The notes under the pieces are model-generated. The model saw only the letters and a program-made list of their open reading frames with translations. It did not search any database and was not told the origin of the DNA. This document shows positions 1 through 10,270 of a stretch of 64,000 nt of DNA, piece by piece (positions within the stretch are counted from its first letter, which is position 1; the number at the start of each line of letters is the position of its first letter). The stretch comes from Sulfuriferula multivorans. Lineage in GTDB: Bacteria; Pseudomonadota; Gammaproteobacteria; Burkholderiales; Sulfuriferulaceae. Location of the stretch: positions 41,041-105,040 of the forward strand of contig NZ_BGOW01000036.1 in NCBI RefSeq assembly GCF_003851125.1. The letters run 5' to 3'. The position numbers and the translations under genes were made by a program.

Positions 1-1797
1 GAGTGCGGCCTTGATGGCGCGGTGGATGAGCAGATCGGGATAGCGCCGGATGGGGGAAGTGAAGTGGGTGTAATGCTCGTAAGCCAGGCCGAAGTGGCCG
101 ACGCTGTCCGGGCTGTATACCGCCTGCTGCAATGAGCGCAGCATCACGGTTTGCAGCAAGGCAGCGTCCGGGCGGCCCTTGATTTTTTCCAGCAGCGTGG
201 CGTAGTCCTTGGCCTGCGGGTCATCGCCACCGCCCAATGCAAAGCCGAATTCGGTCAGAAATTCACGCAGGGCGGCGAGTTTTTCCGGGGTGGGGCCTTC
301 ATGGATGCGGTATAGCGCGGGCTGCTTTTTCTTTTGCAGAAAATCCGAAGCGCAGACATTGGCGGCGAGCATGCATTCCTCGATCAGGCGGTGCGCGTCG
401 TTGCGGGTGACCGGCACGATTTGCTCGATCTTTTTCTCATCATTGAAAATCATCTGGGTTTCCAGCGTCTCGAAATCGATCGCGCCACGCCGTCCACGCG
501 CCTTCAACAGTACCTTGAACAGGGTGTAGAGATTGTTGAGCTGCGGCAATAGATCGCCATGACCGCCGGCATTTTGCGGGTGCTGTAGCCAATCCCAAAC
601 CTGGTTGTAAGTGAGGCGTGCGTGCGAATACATGACGGCGGGGTAGAAGCGGTATTCCTTTACCGCACCGAGAGCGCCGATTTGCATGTCGCAGACCATG
701 CAGAGTCTTTCGACTTGCGGGTTGATCGAGCACAGGCCGTTGGAGAGTTCTTCCGGCAGCATGGGAATGACGCGGCGCGGGAAATATACTGAGTTGCCGC
801 GATTGTAAGCTTCGGTGTCTAGTGGATCGCCGGGCTGTACATAATGCGACACGTCGGCGATTGCTACGACCAGGCGGAAGCCTTTTCCTTGCGGCTCGCA
901 ATACACCGCATCGTCGAAATCGCGCGCGGTTTCACCATCGATGGTGACGAGCGGCAGGTGGCGAATGTCTTCGCGTCCGGCATGGTCTTTTTTGAGCACT
1001 TTCTTGGGCAGTTTTTTGGCGATTTTTTCCACTGCCTCAGGAAAAATATAGGGCAGCGAATGCTTGCGCAGTGCAATTTCGATTTCCATGCCGGGGTCGG
1101 CGTAACTGCCCAGCACTTCCACCACGCGTCCCATCGGCTTGGCGTATTTACCGGGTTGTTCGATGATCTCGACCGTGACTACCTGACCGGTCTGGGCGCT
1201 GCCCTCATTGCCGGCGGGAATGAGAATATCCTGGGTGATGCGCTTGTTTTCCGGGGCCACCAGCATGATGCCCTGCTCCACCAGCAGGCGCCCGACGATA
1301 TGGGTATTGACACGTTCCAGCACTTCGACAATTTTGCCTTCGCGCCGTCCGCGCCGATCCAGGCCGATTTCACGGGCCATGACGCGGTCGCCGTGCATGG
1401 CTTTCTGCATTTCGCGCGGCGACAGGAACAGGTCGTCGCTGCCGTCATCGGGGGAAAGGAATCCGAAACCTTCGGGATGGCCTTCCACGCGACCCTTGAT
1501 CAAGTCGAGTTTTTCTACCACGCACAGGTCGCCGCGCCGGTTCTGCATCAACTCGCCATCGCGTTCCATGGCGCGCAAACGGCGCGCAAACAGGTCGATT
1601 TCTTCGGGAGCAATATCGAGCAATTCAGCCAGCGTTTCCGGCTGTAGCGGCGCACCTTGCTGGCGCAATACATCCATGATGAATTCGCGGCTGGGCAGCG
1701 GGTGCTCATAGCGCTCGCGCTCGCGTTCCAGATGCGGATCAGTCGCACGCATGCCAGTAAGGTGCGTGGTTTCCGCGTGTGCCGTGGGTTTTTTCAT
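1..1797 (-). CDS. rnr: Ribonuclease R, C-terminal part cut by window edge
   Basis: 3'-5' exoribonuclease that degrades structured RNA in the cytoplasm. The first 599 codons lie in the window, in frame to base 1, so the end of the RNB domain and the S1 domain lie outside. Visible parts: an N-terminal helix-turn-helix-like segment (about residues 28-75), cold-shock OB folds with the motif EGFGFLSPDDG (about 110-120), and the RNB core with TIDGETARDFDDAVY and DVSHYVQPGDPLD, which carry the metal-binding aspartates. HFTSPIRRYPDLLIHRA lies near the cut end. The start ATG at 1797 gives MKKPTAHAE. The -35 of the divergent tRNA-Leu promoter overlaps this start. Strong family match. Confidence 0.95.
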   Translation of the reverse strand, partial: MKKPTAHAETTHLTGMRATDPHLERERERYEHPLPSREFIMDVLRQQGAPLQPETLAELLDIAPEEIDLFARRLRAMERDGELMQNRRGDLCVVEKLDLIKGRVEGHPEGFGFLSPDDGSDDLFLSPREMQKAMHGDRVMAREIGLDRRGRREGKIVEVLERVNTHIVGRLLVEQGIMLVAPENKRITQDILIPAGNEGSAQTGQVVTVEIIEQPGKYAKPMGRVVEVLGSYADPGMEIEIALRKHSLPYIFPEAVEKIAKKLPKKVLKKDHAGREDIRHLPLVTIDGETARDFDDAVYCEPQGKGFRLVVAIADVSHYVQPGDPLDTEAYNRGNSVYFPRRVIPMLPEELSNGLCSINPQVERLCMVCDMQIGALGAVKEYRFYPAVMYSHARLTYNQVWDWLQHPQNAGGHGDLLPQLNNLYTLFKVLLKARGRRGAIDFETLETQMIFNDEKKIEQIVPVTRNDAHRLIEECMLAANVCASDFLQKKKQPALYRIHEGPTPEKLAALREFLTEFGFALGGGDDPQAKDYATLLEKIKGRPDAALLQTVMLRSLQQAVYSPDSVGHFGLAYEHYTHFTSPIRRYPDLLIHRAIKAAL

Positions 1798-1824
1798 TGA
1801 CAAGTATCCTTGATCATTTATAAT
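1797..1824 (+). promoter_or_regulatory. Sigma-70 promoter of tRNA-Leu
   Basis: A perfect TTGACA (1797-1802) is followed after 16 bases by a perfect TATAAT (1819-1824). Transcription would begin about 1831, a few bases before the tRNA 5' end at 1838. The -35 box touches the first base of the divergent rnr start codon. Confidence 0.85.
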
Positions 1825-1837
1825 GCGCGTCTTTCCA

Positions 1838-1924
1838 GCCCAGATGGCGGAATTGGTAGACGCACATGGTTCAGGTCCATGCGGTGGCAACACTGTGGAG
1901 GTTCGAGTCCTCTTCTGGGCACCA
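1838..1924 (+). tRNA. leuT: tRNA-Leu (anticodon CAG)
   Basis: Class II tRNA with acceptor stem GCCCAGA pairing with TCTGGGC, D-arm GCGGAATTGGTAGACGC, anticodon arm CATGGTTCAGGTCCATG with CAG in the loop, a long variable arm and the T-arm GAGGTTCGAGTCCTC. CCA is encoded (1922-1924). It has its own consensus promoter upstream and a hairpin terminator 22 bases downstream, so it is a single-gene unit. The symbol is generic. Confidence 0.95.
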
Positions 1925-1945
1925 GATTAGCAGTACATCAAACTC

Positions 1946-1980
1946 AAAAGGGCAGCGCCAGCTGCCCTTTTCGTTTTTTT
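1946..1980 (+). terminator. Rho-independent terminator after tRNA-Leu
   Basis: An 11-base-pair stem (AAAAGGGCAGC, 1946-1956, with GCTGCCCTTTT, 1961-1971) has a four-base loop and a T-run to 1980. The A-run on the left could also let it act weakly on transcripts coming from purA on the other strand. Confidence 0.9.
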
Positions 1981-2058
1981 GCATTGCCAGTCCGAATTCA
2001 GTCATCCGTATTGCCTTGAATACCGTACCCGTACACGCACGAATACGGCGGTTATTGC

Positions 2059-3378
<1,320 letters not shown>

Positions 3379-4536
3379 TTATTTTGTCAGAGGGGCGACT
3401 TCCCATTCGCCTTTGTTGTCGAGCAGTATGCGGTCGCAGTTGAGTTCGCTGCGATCAGCTTCGTGACCAGCCAGTTCGACGACTACAATCTCACCGCTAC
3501 TGCGCAGTTGCTGGATTTTCTGCGCCAGTTTGGCGTTTTTCAGATAGGGCGCCAGAATGCCTTTTGAGCCGGGAGAACGCCAGAACAGTGTGGCAATTTC
3601 GCGCAGATCAAGGCTGAATCCAGTGGCAGGGCGGGCGCGGCCAAATGCTTTGCCGACCTCGTCATAACGTCCGCCCTGCGCCAATACGTTGGTATGCGTT
3701 CCCGCATAGGCGGAAAACACCACACCGCTGTGGTAGTGGTAGCCGCGCAGCTCGGCGAGGTCAATATTGATTTTTGCACTACCCTTGAGTTCATTTTCGA
3801 TGGCGCGCAATTGTTCCAGGGCCTGGGTGATTTCCAGGCTGCTAGGCAAAATTTGAAATGCTTCGTCCAGCACCTCTACCCCGCCATAGAGCGTGGGCAG
3901 TGCGGTAAATGCGGCACGGGTTGCCTCGTCCATGCCGTGGGTCAAATCGCGAATGGCCGGGGTGTCTTTAGCCTGCAGCGCCTGGAACAAGGCGGCTTCT
4001 TTCTCTGCGGGAACGTGCCCGTAAGCCATCAATCCGCCAAATACGCCAACATGTCCAATATCCAGATAGAGGTCACTGACGCCAGCGAGAGCCAATGCAT
4101 CCAGCATCAGTCGCTGGATTTCAACGTCGGCTTCGTAACCGCTGTGGCCGTAAAGCTCGGCACCTACCTGCAGTAATTCACGCGAGCGATTCATGCCTTC
4201 GGGCAAGGTGTGCACAACGACACCGGCATAACACAGGCGCGTCACCCCCTGATGATTGAGCAGATGCGCGTCGATGCGCGCGACTTGTGGAGTGATGTCT
4301 GCCCGCAGACCCATCATGCGTCCCGATAATTGGTCCACCAGCTTGAACGTACGCGTGTCCAGGTCGCTACCCGTACCGGTGAGTAGCGATTCCAGATACT
4401 CCAGCATGGGTGGGGTAACCAGTTCGTAGCCGTGAGTGCGGAACATGTTGAGCGTGCTGAGGCGCAGGTACTCCAGACGCCAGGCGACCGGTGGCAGGAG
4501 ATCTTCGATATATTCAGGTAATAGCCAGTTATGCAT
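3379..4536 (-). CDS. hisZ: ATP phosphoribosyltransferase regulatory subunit HisZ
   Basis: Histidyl-tRNA-synthetase-like protein that activates the short form of HisG, the first enzyme of histidine biosynthesis. It has 385 residues. The class II synthetase fold is visible in LPEYIEDLLPP, YELVTPPMLEYLESL and LRADITPQVARI, but the residues that HisRS needs for aminoacylation are not all kept. The true HisRS is at 14708-15973, which supports the regulatory role here. A TTG in frame at 4551 is possible; ATG at 4536 gives MHNWLLPEYIED and overlaps the upstream DUF2065 gene by 8 bases. hisG is not in the window. Confidence 0.93.
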   Translation of the reverse strand: MHNWLLPEYIEDLLPPVAWRLEYLRLSTLNMFRTHGYELVTPPMLEYLESLLTGTGSDLDTRTFKLVDQLSGRMMGLRADITPQVARIDAHLLNHQGVTRLCYAGVVVHTLPEGMNRSRELLQVGAELYGHSGYEADVEIQRLMLDALALAGVSDLYLDIGHVGVFGGLMAYGHVPAEKEAALFQALQAKDTPAIRDLTHGMDEATRAAFTALPTLYGGVEVLDEAFQILPSSLEITQALEQLRAIENELKGSAKINIDLAELRGYHYHSGVVFSAYAGTHTNVLAQGGRYDEVGKAFGRARPATGFSLDLREIATLFWRSPGSKGILAPYLKNAKLAQKIQQLRSSGEIVVVELAGHEADRSELNCDRILLDNKGEWEVAPLTK

Positions 4537-4726
4537 GGGAATGAGATGCAAGCAGAATTAACAAACCGCTGAGCATAGACGCGAGTCCGGCGAAGCGCAA
4601 CTGGCTATCATTCAGGATGACCATCTTACGAAACGCTTCACGCCATAAACTGGGCGCCACTGACGGCAGCAGGCCTTCCAGCACCGGCATCAGTGCAATG
4701 GCAGTGAGGAAGTTGCCACCGTTCAT
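4529..4726 (-). CDS. DUF2065 (YjeT-like) small membrane protein
   Basis: A 65-residue protein with two hydrophobic segments, FLTAIALMPVLEGLLPSVAP near the start and GLASMLSGLLILLA at the end, joined by a basic stretch WREAFRKM. Length, topology and position directly downstream of hflC match the YjeT/DUF2065 family. Its biochemical role is unknown. It lies 3 bases after hflC and overlaps the start of hisZ, so it is translated within the same operon. Confidence 0.85.
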   Translation of the reverse strand: MNGGNFLTAIALMPVLEGLLPSVAPSLWREAFRKMVILNDSQLRFAGLASMLSGLLILLASHSHA

Positions 4727-4729
4727 GGC

Positions 4730-5602
4730 CTATTTTCCCGCATTGGGTGATTTCATGTACTTGAAGAAGGCATTATTCGGTTCAAGTACCAGTACGTCAC
4801 TTTTGCTCTTGAAGCTCTGGCGGTACGCATCCATGCTGCGATAGAAGGCGTAAAACTCTGGGTTTTTCGAGTAGGCCAAGGCATAGATGGCGCTGGCTTT
4901 GGCATCGCCCGCGCCCTTGATCTCCTGGGCGTCACGGTAGGCGTTGGCAATGATGACCTGACGCTGGCGGTCAGCATCTGCCTTGATTTTCTCGGCTTCT
5001 GCGGAACCGGTGGAACGCAGTTCATTGGCTACCCGTTTACGCTCCGCTTCCATGCGCCGATATACCGACTCGCTGACTTCGTCCGGCAGATCCACGTGTT
5101 TGAGACGCACATCAAGTACTTGCACGCCGATTGCACGCGCATCCTGATCGGCTTTTTGACGCAGGGTTGCCATGATTTGGTCACGTTCACCGGATACCAC
5201 GTCATGTATGGTGCGTTTGCCGAACTCGGCGCGCAATCCGTCATTGATGGTCTGGCGCAGGCGTGTCTTCGCGCGGGTTTCATCACCGCCCACGCTGACG
5301 TAATATTGCCGGGTGTCAATAATGCGCCATTTAACAAAGAAATCCACCAGCACGTTCTTCTTTTCCGAGGTAATGAAACGATCTGGCTGGGCGGGGTCGA
5401 GGGTCAGCACGCGCGTATCGAAATAGCGCACGTTCTGCACCAGTGGCAGTTTGAAATACAGCCCTGGCTTTTTATGTATGGCAACGACCTCACCCAGCTG
5501 GAAGACCATCGCGTTCTGGCGCTGATCCACGGTATACATGCTAAGGCTCGCCAATATCAGTATGCCCAGTATGACGACTATCAGGATATTCAAATGTTTC
5601 AT
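4730..5602 (-). CDS. hflC: Protease modulator HflC
   Basis: SPFH/prohibitin-family membrane protein of the HflKC complex, which surrounds and restrains the FtsH protease at the inner membrane. The 290-residue protein begins with a transmembrane anchor (ILIVVILGILILASLSMY), followed by the periplasmic band-7 domain (VDQRQNAMVFQLGEVV) and a long Ala/Glu/Arg coiled coil (RMEAERKRVANELRSTGSAE). Its start overlaps the hflK stop in an ATGA, so translation is coupled. Confidence 0.97.
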   Translation of the reverse strand: MKHLNILIVVILGILILASLSMYTVDQRQNAMVFQLGEVVAIHKKPGLYFKLPLVQNVRYFDTRVLTLDPAQPDRFITSEKKNVLVDFFVKWRIIDTRQYYVSVGGDETRAKTRLRQTINDGLRAEFGKRTIHDVVSGERDQIMATLRQKADQDARAIGVQVLDVRLKHVDLPDEVSESVYRRMEAERKRVANELRSTGSAEAEKIKADADRQRQVIIANAYRDAQEIKGAGDAKASAIYALAYSKNPEFYAFYRSMDAYRQSFKSKSDVLVLEPNNAFFKYMKSPNAGK

Positions 5603-6771
5603 GGCCGATCCTCCCGGTCACGGCTGCGGAAGGTGTCGCGCGAGCGGTCATCCGGAGCGGGTGGGGTGGTGCTGGGCTTGGGAGTGGCATCCAGCATGAC
5701 CGGCGGCGGGGGCGTGCCCTGACCAGACATGTTCATCAGTTTGTCGAGAGGCAGATAAAGCAGGTTGTTGCCCCCCTTGCTGCTGTCAACCAGCACCTTG
5801 GTGGTGTTCGATAATACCTGCTGCATCATGTCCTGATACATGCGTTCACGCGTGACACCTGGCGCCTTGTTGTATTCCTCAACTATCTGCTTGAAGCGGC
5901 TGGCATCACCTTCGGCATTGGCAATGACCGACTGCTTGTAGCCTGCAGCCTCTTCAGACAGGCGGGCTGCCATGCCGCGTGCTTTGGGAATGACATCGTT
6001 GGCATAAGCCTGGCCTTCACTCTTCAGGCGTTCGCGATCCTGGCCGGCTTTGACCGCATCATCGAATGCGCCCTGTACTTGCTGGGGCGGCTGCGCGTTC
6101 TGCAGGGTGACCTGGCTGATGCTGATGCCGGTTTTGTAGCGATCGAGGACTGTCTGTATCTGCTTGGCGGCGTTCGCAGCGACATCGGCGCGACCTTCGT
6201 AAAGCACATAGTCCATTTTGCTCTTGCCTACGATTTCGCTCATGACACTTTCGGCAACCTGGCGCACGGCTTCGTCGGGCGAACGGTTATTGAACAGGTA
6301 ATCTTCAGGATTTTTCAGGATATATTGCACGGCAAACTGGATATCGACGATATTTTCGTCATCGGTGAGCATCAGCGATTCTTTCAACATCTTGGTTTGA
6401 ACGTTGTTGCGATAGCCGATTTCCACGGTGCGCACTTGCTCGATGTTCACTACCTGTACGCTTTCAATTGGCCACGGCAAATGCCAGTTCGGACCGGGCT
6501 GGGTGGTTTCGATGTATTTTCCGAAACGCAGCACCACACCACGTTCACCAGCATCCACAATGTAAAATCCGCTGGCCAGCCATACCGCGACAATGATAGC
6601 GCCTACAATACCCAGGCCGGCGGCGCCCAAGCCATTCGAGCCAGGCGCACCGCCGGGAGTTTTTTTTCCGCCAAACAAGCCTTTGAGCTTATCGGTAAAT
6701 CGACGCCAAAGCTCATCCAGATCCGGCGGTCCCTCGTTTTTTTTGCCCCACTGCGGGTCGTTCCAAGCCAT
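5599..6771 (-). CDS. hflK: FtsH protease activity modulator HflK
   Basis: Partner of HflC in the HflKC complex. It has 390 residues. The cytoplasmic N-terminus is Gly/Asn-rich (MAWNDPQWGKKNEGPPDLDE), followed by a transmembrane segment near residues 50-70 (LGIVGAIIVAVWLASGFYIV), an SPFH domain starting DAGERGVVLRFG, and a coiled coil. The Pro/Arg/Asp-rich tail is typical of HflK. The gene sits between hflX and hflC with a 4-base gap upstream and a 4-base overlap downstream. Confidence 0.97.
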   Translation of the reverse strand: MAWNDPQWGKKNEGPPDLDELWRRFTDKLKGLFGGKKTPGGAPGSNGLGAAGLGIVGAIIVAVWLASGFYIVDAGERGVVLRFGKYIETTQPGPNWHLPWPIESVQVVNIEQVRTVEIGYRNNVQTKMLKESLMLTDDENIVDIQFAVQYILKNPEDYLFNNRSPDEAVRQVAESVMSEIVGKSKMDYVLYEGRADVAANAAKQIQTVLDRYKTGISISQVTLQNAQPPQQVQGAFDDAVKAGQDRERLKSEGQAYANDVIPKARGMAARLSEEAAGYKQSVIANAEGDASRFKQIVEEYNKAPGVTRERMYQDMMQQVLSNTTKVLVDSSKGGNNLLYLPLDKLMNMSGQGTPPPPVMLDATPKPSTTPPAPDDRSRDTFRSRDREDRP

Positions 6772-6775
6772 GGTT

Positions 6776-7933
6776 TTAGTCCAGTTCTGGATGATATTCG
6801 TTGTTGATGATGGCGGTGCTCAATTGCGGGGCTGCAGGCTCATGGTGATGCTGCGACATTTGCGTCAGCACATCACGCAATGCGGGAATGCCTGCGCCGG
6901 TTTTGGCGCTCACTCTGATCCGTGTAATCTTACCATACTCATCCTGCTCGACACCGGGTTCTATCGTCCCAAGATCAATCTTGTTCATTACCAGGATTTG
7001 GGGCACGTGCAATGCGCCGATTTCCGCCAGTACCTTGTTGACTTCGGCGATCTGTTTGTCGCGATTCGGATTGCAGGCATCCACCACATGCAGAAGCAGG
7101 TCGGCCTGGATGGTTTCTTCCAGCGTGGCACGAAAACTCTCCACCAAAGTATGCGGCAGGCGGGTGATGAAACCGACTGTGTCGGAAACCACGATTTCGC
7201 CCGCATTCGGCAGGTACAGCTGACGTGTCGTGGTATCCAGGGTGGCGAACAGTTGGTCGGCGGCATAGCTGCCAGCGTTGGTGAGCGTATTGAATAGGGT
7301 GGATTTGCCGGTATTGGTGTAACCCACGAGCGACACCGACATGACCCGGCCGCGGCTGCGCGCACGGCGCTGTACAGTGCGCTGGCGGTGCTGCTTGACC
7401 AGCCGGTCTTTTAATAGTTTGACGCGCTTGCCGATCAGGCGGCGGTCGGTTTCCAGCTGGGTTTCACCCGGACCACGCAGTCCGACGCCGCCTTTCTGAC
7501 GTTCCAGGTGAGTCCAGCCACGGACCAGACGCGTGGAAATGTGCCCAAGCTGGGCGAGCTCGATCTGCAACTGGCCTTCGGCACTTTGTGCGCGGCGCGC
7601 AAAAATATCCAGAATCAGGCTGGTACGGTCCACTACCCGGCACTGCAATATCTTTTCCAGGTTGCGTTCCTGGGCAGGGGACAATGCGTGGTTGAAGATC
7701 ACGACGCCTGCCTCGGTGCTCTGCACCATGGCAGCTATTTCTTCCACTTTTCCGCTGCCGGCGAATAGTGCTGCATCGGGCCGGACGCGGCGTCCTTCGA
7801 CCAGACCCGCCACTTCAAGCTGAGCACTTTCAGCCAGGCGATGCAGTTCTTCTACGCTATCGGCGTAATCCGGTTCGCCAAAATCCAGGCTGGCCAGCAC
7901 CACGCGTTCGCTACCGGCATGACGTTCAAACAT
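6776..7933 (-). CDS. hflX: Ribosome-splitting GTPase HflX
   Basis: GTPase that binds stalled or stressed 70S ribosomes and separates the subunits. An N-terminal HflX domain includes GSGKVEEIAA and FNHALSPAQERNLEK, followed by a helical linker (GPGETQLETDRRLI). The G domain shows G1 GYTNTGKSTLFN, G3 DTVGFI and G4 MNKID. The ATG at 7933 (MFERHAG, 385 residues) is chosen over a TTG 15 bases upstream. It follows hfq in the conserved hfq-hflX-hflK-hflC order. Confidence 0.96.
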   Translation of the reverse strand: MFERHAGSERVVLASLDFGEPDYADSVEELHRLAESAQLEVAGLVEGRRVRPDAALFAGSGKVEEIAAMVQSTEAGVVIFNHALSPAQERNLEKILQCRVVDRTSLILDIFARRAQSAEGQLQIELAQLGHISTRLVRGWTHLERQKGGVGLRGPGETQLETDRRLIGKRVKLLKDRLVKQHRQRTVQRRARSRGRVMSVSLVGYTNTGKSTLFNTLTNAGSYAADQLFATLDTTTRQLYLPNAGEIVVSDTVGFITRLPHTLVESFRATLEETIQADLLLHVVDACNPNRDKQIAEVNKVLAEIGALHVPQILVMNKIDLGTIEPGVEQDEYGKITRIRVSAKTGAGIPALRDVLTQMSQHHHEPAAPQLSTAIINNEYHPELD

Positions 7934-8007
7934 GGAAATGCACCGCAATGGTTTTACCCAGACAGCATGCTAAAGGACGCGTCTGGCGATAGTCAGATAA
8001 GCAGAAG

Positions 8008-8247
8008 TTATTCAGCGCCTTGATCCGGACGAAGGTTGACCGCGCGAGCCGGAACGACGGTGGAAATGGCATGTTTGTATACCATCTGCGTTACCGCATT
8101 TTTGAGCAGGACGACGTATTGGTCAAACGACTCGACATGCCCCTGTAATTTGATGCCGTTTACCAGGTAGATGGAAACGGGTACGTGTTCCTTGCGTAAC
8201 ACGTTGAGAAAGGGATCCTGCAACAATTGACCCTTGGATACGCTCAT
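8008..8247 (-). CDS. hfq: RNA chaperone Hfq
   Basis: Hexameric Sm-like protein that pairs small RNAs with mRNAs. The 79-residue protein has the Sm1 motif ([20 protein letters not shown]) and the Sm2 core ([12 protein letters not shown]), with the conserved Gln at position 7-8 and KH in YKHAIS. The C-terminal tail is short, as is common in Betaproteobacteria. A good ribosome binding site (GGGAG) lies about 8 bases before the ATG. It is the first gene of the hfq-hfl operon. Confidence 0.98.
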   Translation of the reverse strand: MSVSKGQLLQDPFLNVLRKEHVPVSIYLVNGIKLQGHVESFDQYVVLLKNAVTQMVYKHAISTVVPARAVNLRPDQGAE

Positions 8248-8336
8248 TTTTATGTACTCCCAAGCTTATTGGATATTAGTTGATTATGCGGTCAAGCTGC
8301 GTATCGGGCAAATATGAGAAAATGCTGATATGCAGT

Positions 8337-10166
8337 TCATGCCGTCGGTGTATCGAATTGCGGACGCCCGAAGTGGTAACCCTGCCCCCAATTGACGCCC
8401 ATTTCACGCAGGAGTTCCGCGGTCTCGGCGTCCTCGATGTTTTCTGCAATGGTGGTAATGCCCTGTTTGCGGGACAGGTCGACGATACTTTGTATCATGT
8501 CGCGAATTTTCAAGTTGTGACGCAAATTGGCAATCATCCAGCCTTCGATTTTCAGGAAGCTGACCGGTAGCTTGGCCAGGTACAGAAACGAGGAATAACC
8601 GCTGCCGAAATCGTCCAGCGCCAGACGAAAGCCGGAATCCAGCAAGGGTTGTATCTCGCGCATCAGGAGATCGAAGTTGGCGATGTACTGGCGCTCGGTA
8701 ATTTCGAACACCAGCGGCTTGGCCGAATCCATCGTGACTGCGCAACTACTGCAAATCTGCTGGGTGAGTTCGAGCAGTTGTTTGACCAAATCGCTGCGTG
8801 CCAGGAATTGCGGTGACAAGTTAATGAAATGGGCGAAATCCGGCGTTGCACCCGCATCCAGGCGCGCGGCGCAACGCATGATGGCCTGGCGGGTAATGCT
8901 TTGATCCACCAGATGGATCAGGTGCAGTCCTTCGGCAGCTTCGATGAATTCAGCGGCTGGAGCGGTACGTCCGGTTCTGCCGACCAGGCGCGCGAGCGCT
9001 TCGTCTGCGACCGGTGCGCCGGTAGAGAGATCCACCATGATCTGATAGGCCGTGACTATGCGTTTGTCCTGTAATGCGGATTGCAGCTCTCCGGCATGCC
9101 AAAGCAGTCCGCGCTGTGCCGTCTGGTGCAAAATCACGCGGTCACGCCCGCCATTTTTGGCTTCATACAAGGCACTGTCGGCTTCAGCCAGGATGTGGGC
9201 GATATTTTTCTCGCCGCCCTGATAGACGCTAACGCCGGCGCTCAAAGTCAGATCCAGGCTGCCATGCGGTGTTGCAATCGGGTGCTGCGCATAGGCCTGG
9301 CGCAGTCTGTCTATCACCGCAAACGCCTGTGGGCCGTCCACCTTATGCAAGTAGATGAAAAATTCTTCGCCGCCCCAGCGAGCGATCCAGTCGCCATCGC
9401 GCATTTGCTCCACCAATATGGCAGCCGCCTGGCGCAGAACGGTATCACCGGTTTCATGGCCGTAATGATCATTCACCAGCTTGAATCGATCCAGATCGCA
9501 AATTGCGATAGCAAAAGTTTCACCGCTGCGCTGGGAACGTGCAAACTCATCAGCGAGCCGGGTTTCTGCGGCGCGCCGGTTAGGCAAGCCAGTAAGCAGA
9601 TCGGAAAGCGCCAGCGCCTTGAGTTCTTCACTCTGCCGTTTTTGCAGCAAAAACTGCCCAAACCATGCGGCGAGTAATTCGACAAATGCGATATCGTCTT
9701 CTGAACACGCTGTCGTCAACACTGTGCGACGCATGAATGACAAGGTGCCGTAGAGATGCTCGCCTACCCATATTGGGGTACCGATATACACATTAAAGCC
9801 CAGCTGGGTATGCAGTGCATGTTCACGGTAGTGTTGATCCTGACTCAGATCAGGGAGGCACAGACTGCTTTGGGTAATGGCCACCGCATGAGAAATGGAA
9901 TCATGTAATGCGATTTGCCAGGGCGTCTGGAATATTCCGGTTGCATCGAATAGATAACTCAGCGTGTAATGCTCGTCGACTTCGCCGACCAGCGCGGTTT
10001 CCATGTTCATCGCCGCAGTAGCAGCCTCGAGCATGGCGTCGATTTTTTGTATCTCGTCCAGGGTGCGGTCTGTGGCCAGTCGCCATAATGCGCGCAGACG
10101 ATCCTGCAGGTTTGCTGGGGTGCTGGAGGGGCCCAAATCAGAATTTCCGGATAAGTGGTTTTTCAT
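8337..10166 (-). CDS. GAF-GGDEF-EAL cyclic-di-GMP enzyme
   Basis: A 609-residue cytoplasmic protein without membrane segments. An N-terminal GAF-type sensory domain spans about residues 30-170. The diguanylate cyclase domain has the intact active-site motif RWGGEEFF (about 265). The C-terminal EAL phosphodiesterase domain keeps EALARL, the Asn of FINLSPQF, the Glu of EITERQ, LDDFGSGYSS, the Lys of FLKIEG, the Glu of TIAENIED and the Gln of WGQGYHFGRP. Both domains could therefore be active; which dominates cannot be read from sequence. The KIEG segment replaces the more usual KID. It is transcribed alone, about 90 bases upstream of hfq. Confidence 0.9.
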   Translation of the reverse strand: MKNHLSGNSDLGPSSTPANLQDRLRALWRLATDRTLDEIQKIDAMLEAATAAMNMETALVGEVDEHYTLSYLFDATGIFQTPWQIALHDSISHAVAITQSSLCLPDLSQDQHYREHALHTQLGFNVYIGTPIWVGEHLYGTLSFMRRTVLTTACSEDDIAFVELLAAWFGQFLLQKRQSEELKALALSDLLTGLPNRRAAETRLADEFARSQRSGETFAIAICDLDRFKLVNDHYGHETGDTVLRQAAAILVEQMRDGDWIARWGGEEFFIYLHKVDGPQAFAVIDRLRQAYAQHPIATPHGSLDLTLSAGVSVYQGGEKNIAHILAEADSALYEAKNGGRDRVILHQTAQRGLLWHAGELQSALQDKRIVTAYQIMVDLSTGAPVADEALARLVGRTGRTAPAAEFIEAAEGLHLIHLVDQSITRQAIMRCAARLDAGATPDFAHFINLSPQFLARSDLVKQLLELTQQICSSCAVTMDSAKPLVFEITERQYIANFDLLMREIQPLLDSGFRLALDDFGSGYSSFLYLAKLPVSFLKIEGWMIANLRHNLKIRDMIQSIVDLSRKQGITTIAENIEDAETAELLREMGVNWGQGYHFGRPQFDTPTA

Positions 10167-10270
10167 CAGGGTTTATTTTCCGGATAGCCTATTTGTGTGG
10201 GCAATACACCCCCGTAGAGCGGGCGCTTCACTTCCAGTCTAGACAACATTTCCCAAAAGAACTATAGGCA

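Noticed and set aside
844..1647. Long plus-strand open frame (267 codons) opposite rnr
   Set aside because: Shadow of the RNase R gene; no family features, composition follows the complementary codons.
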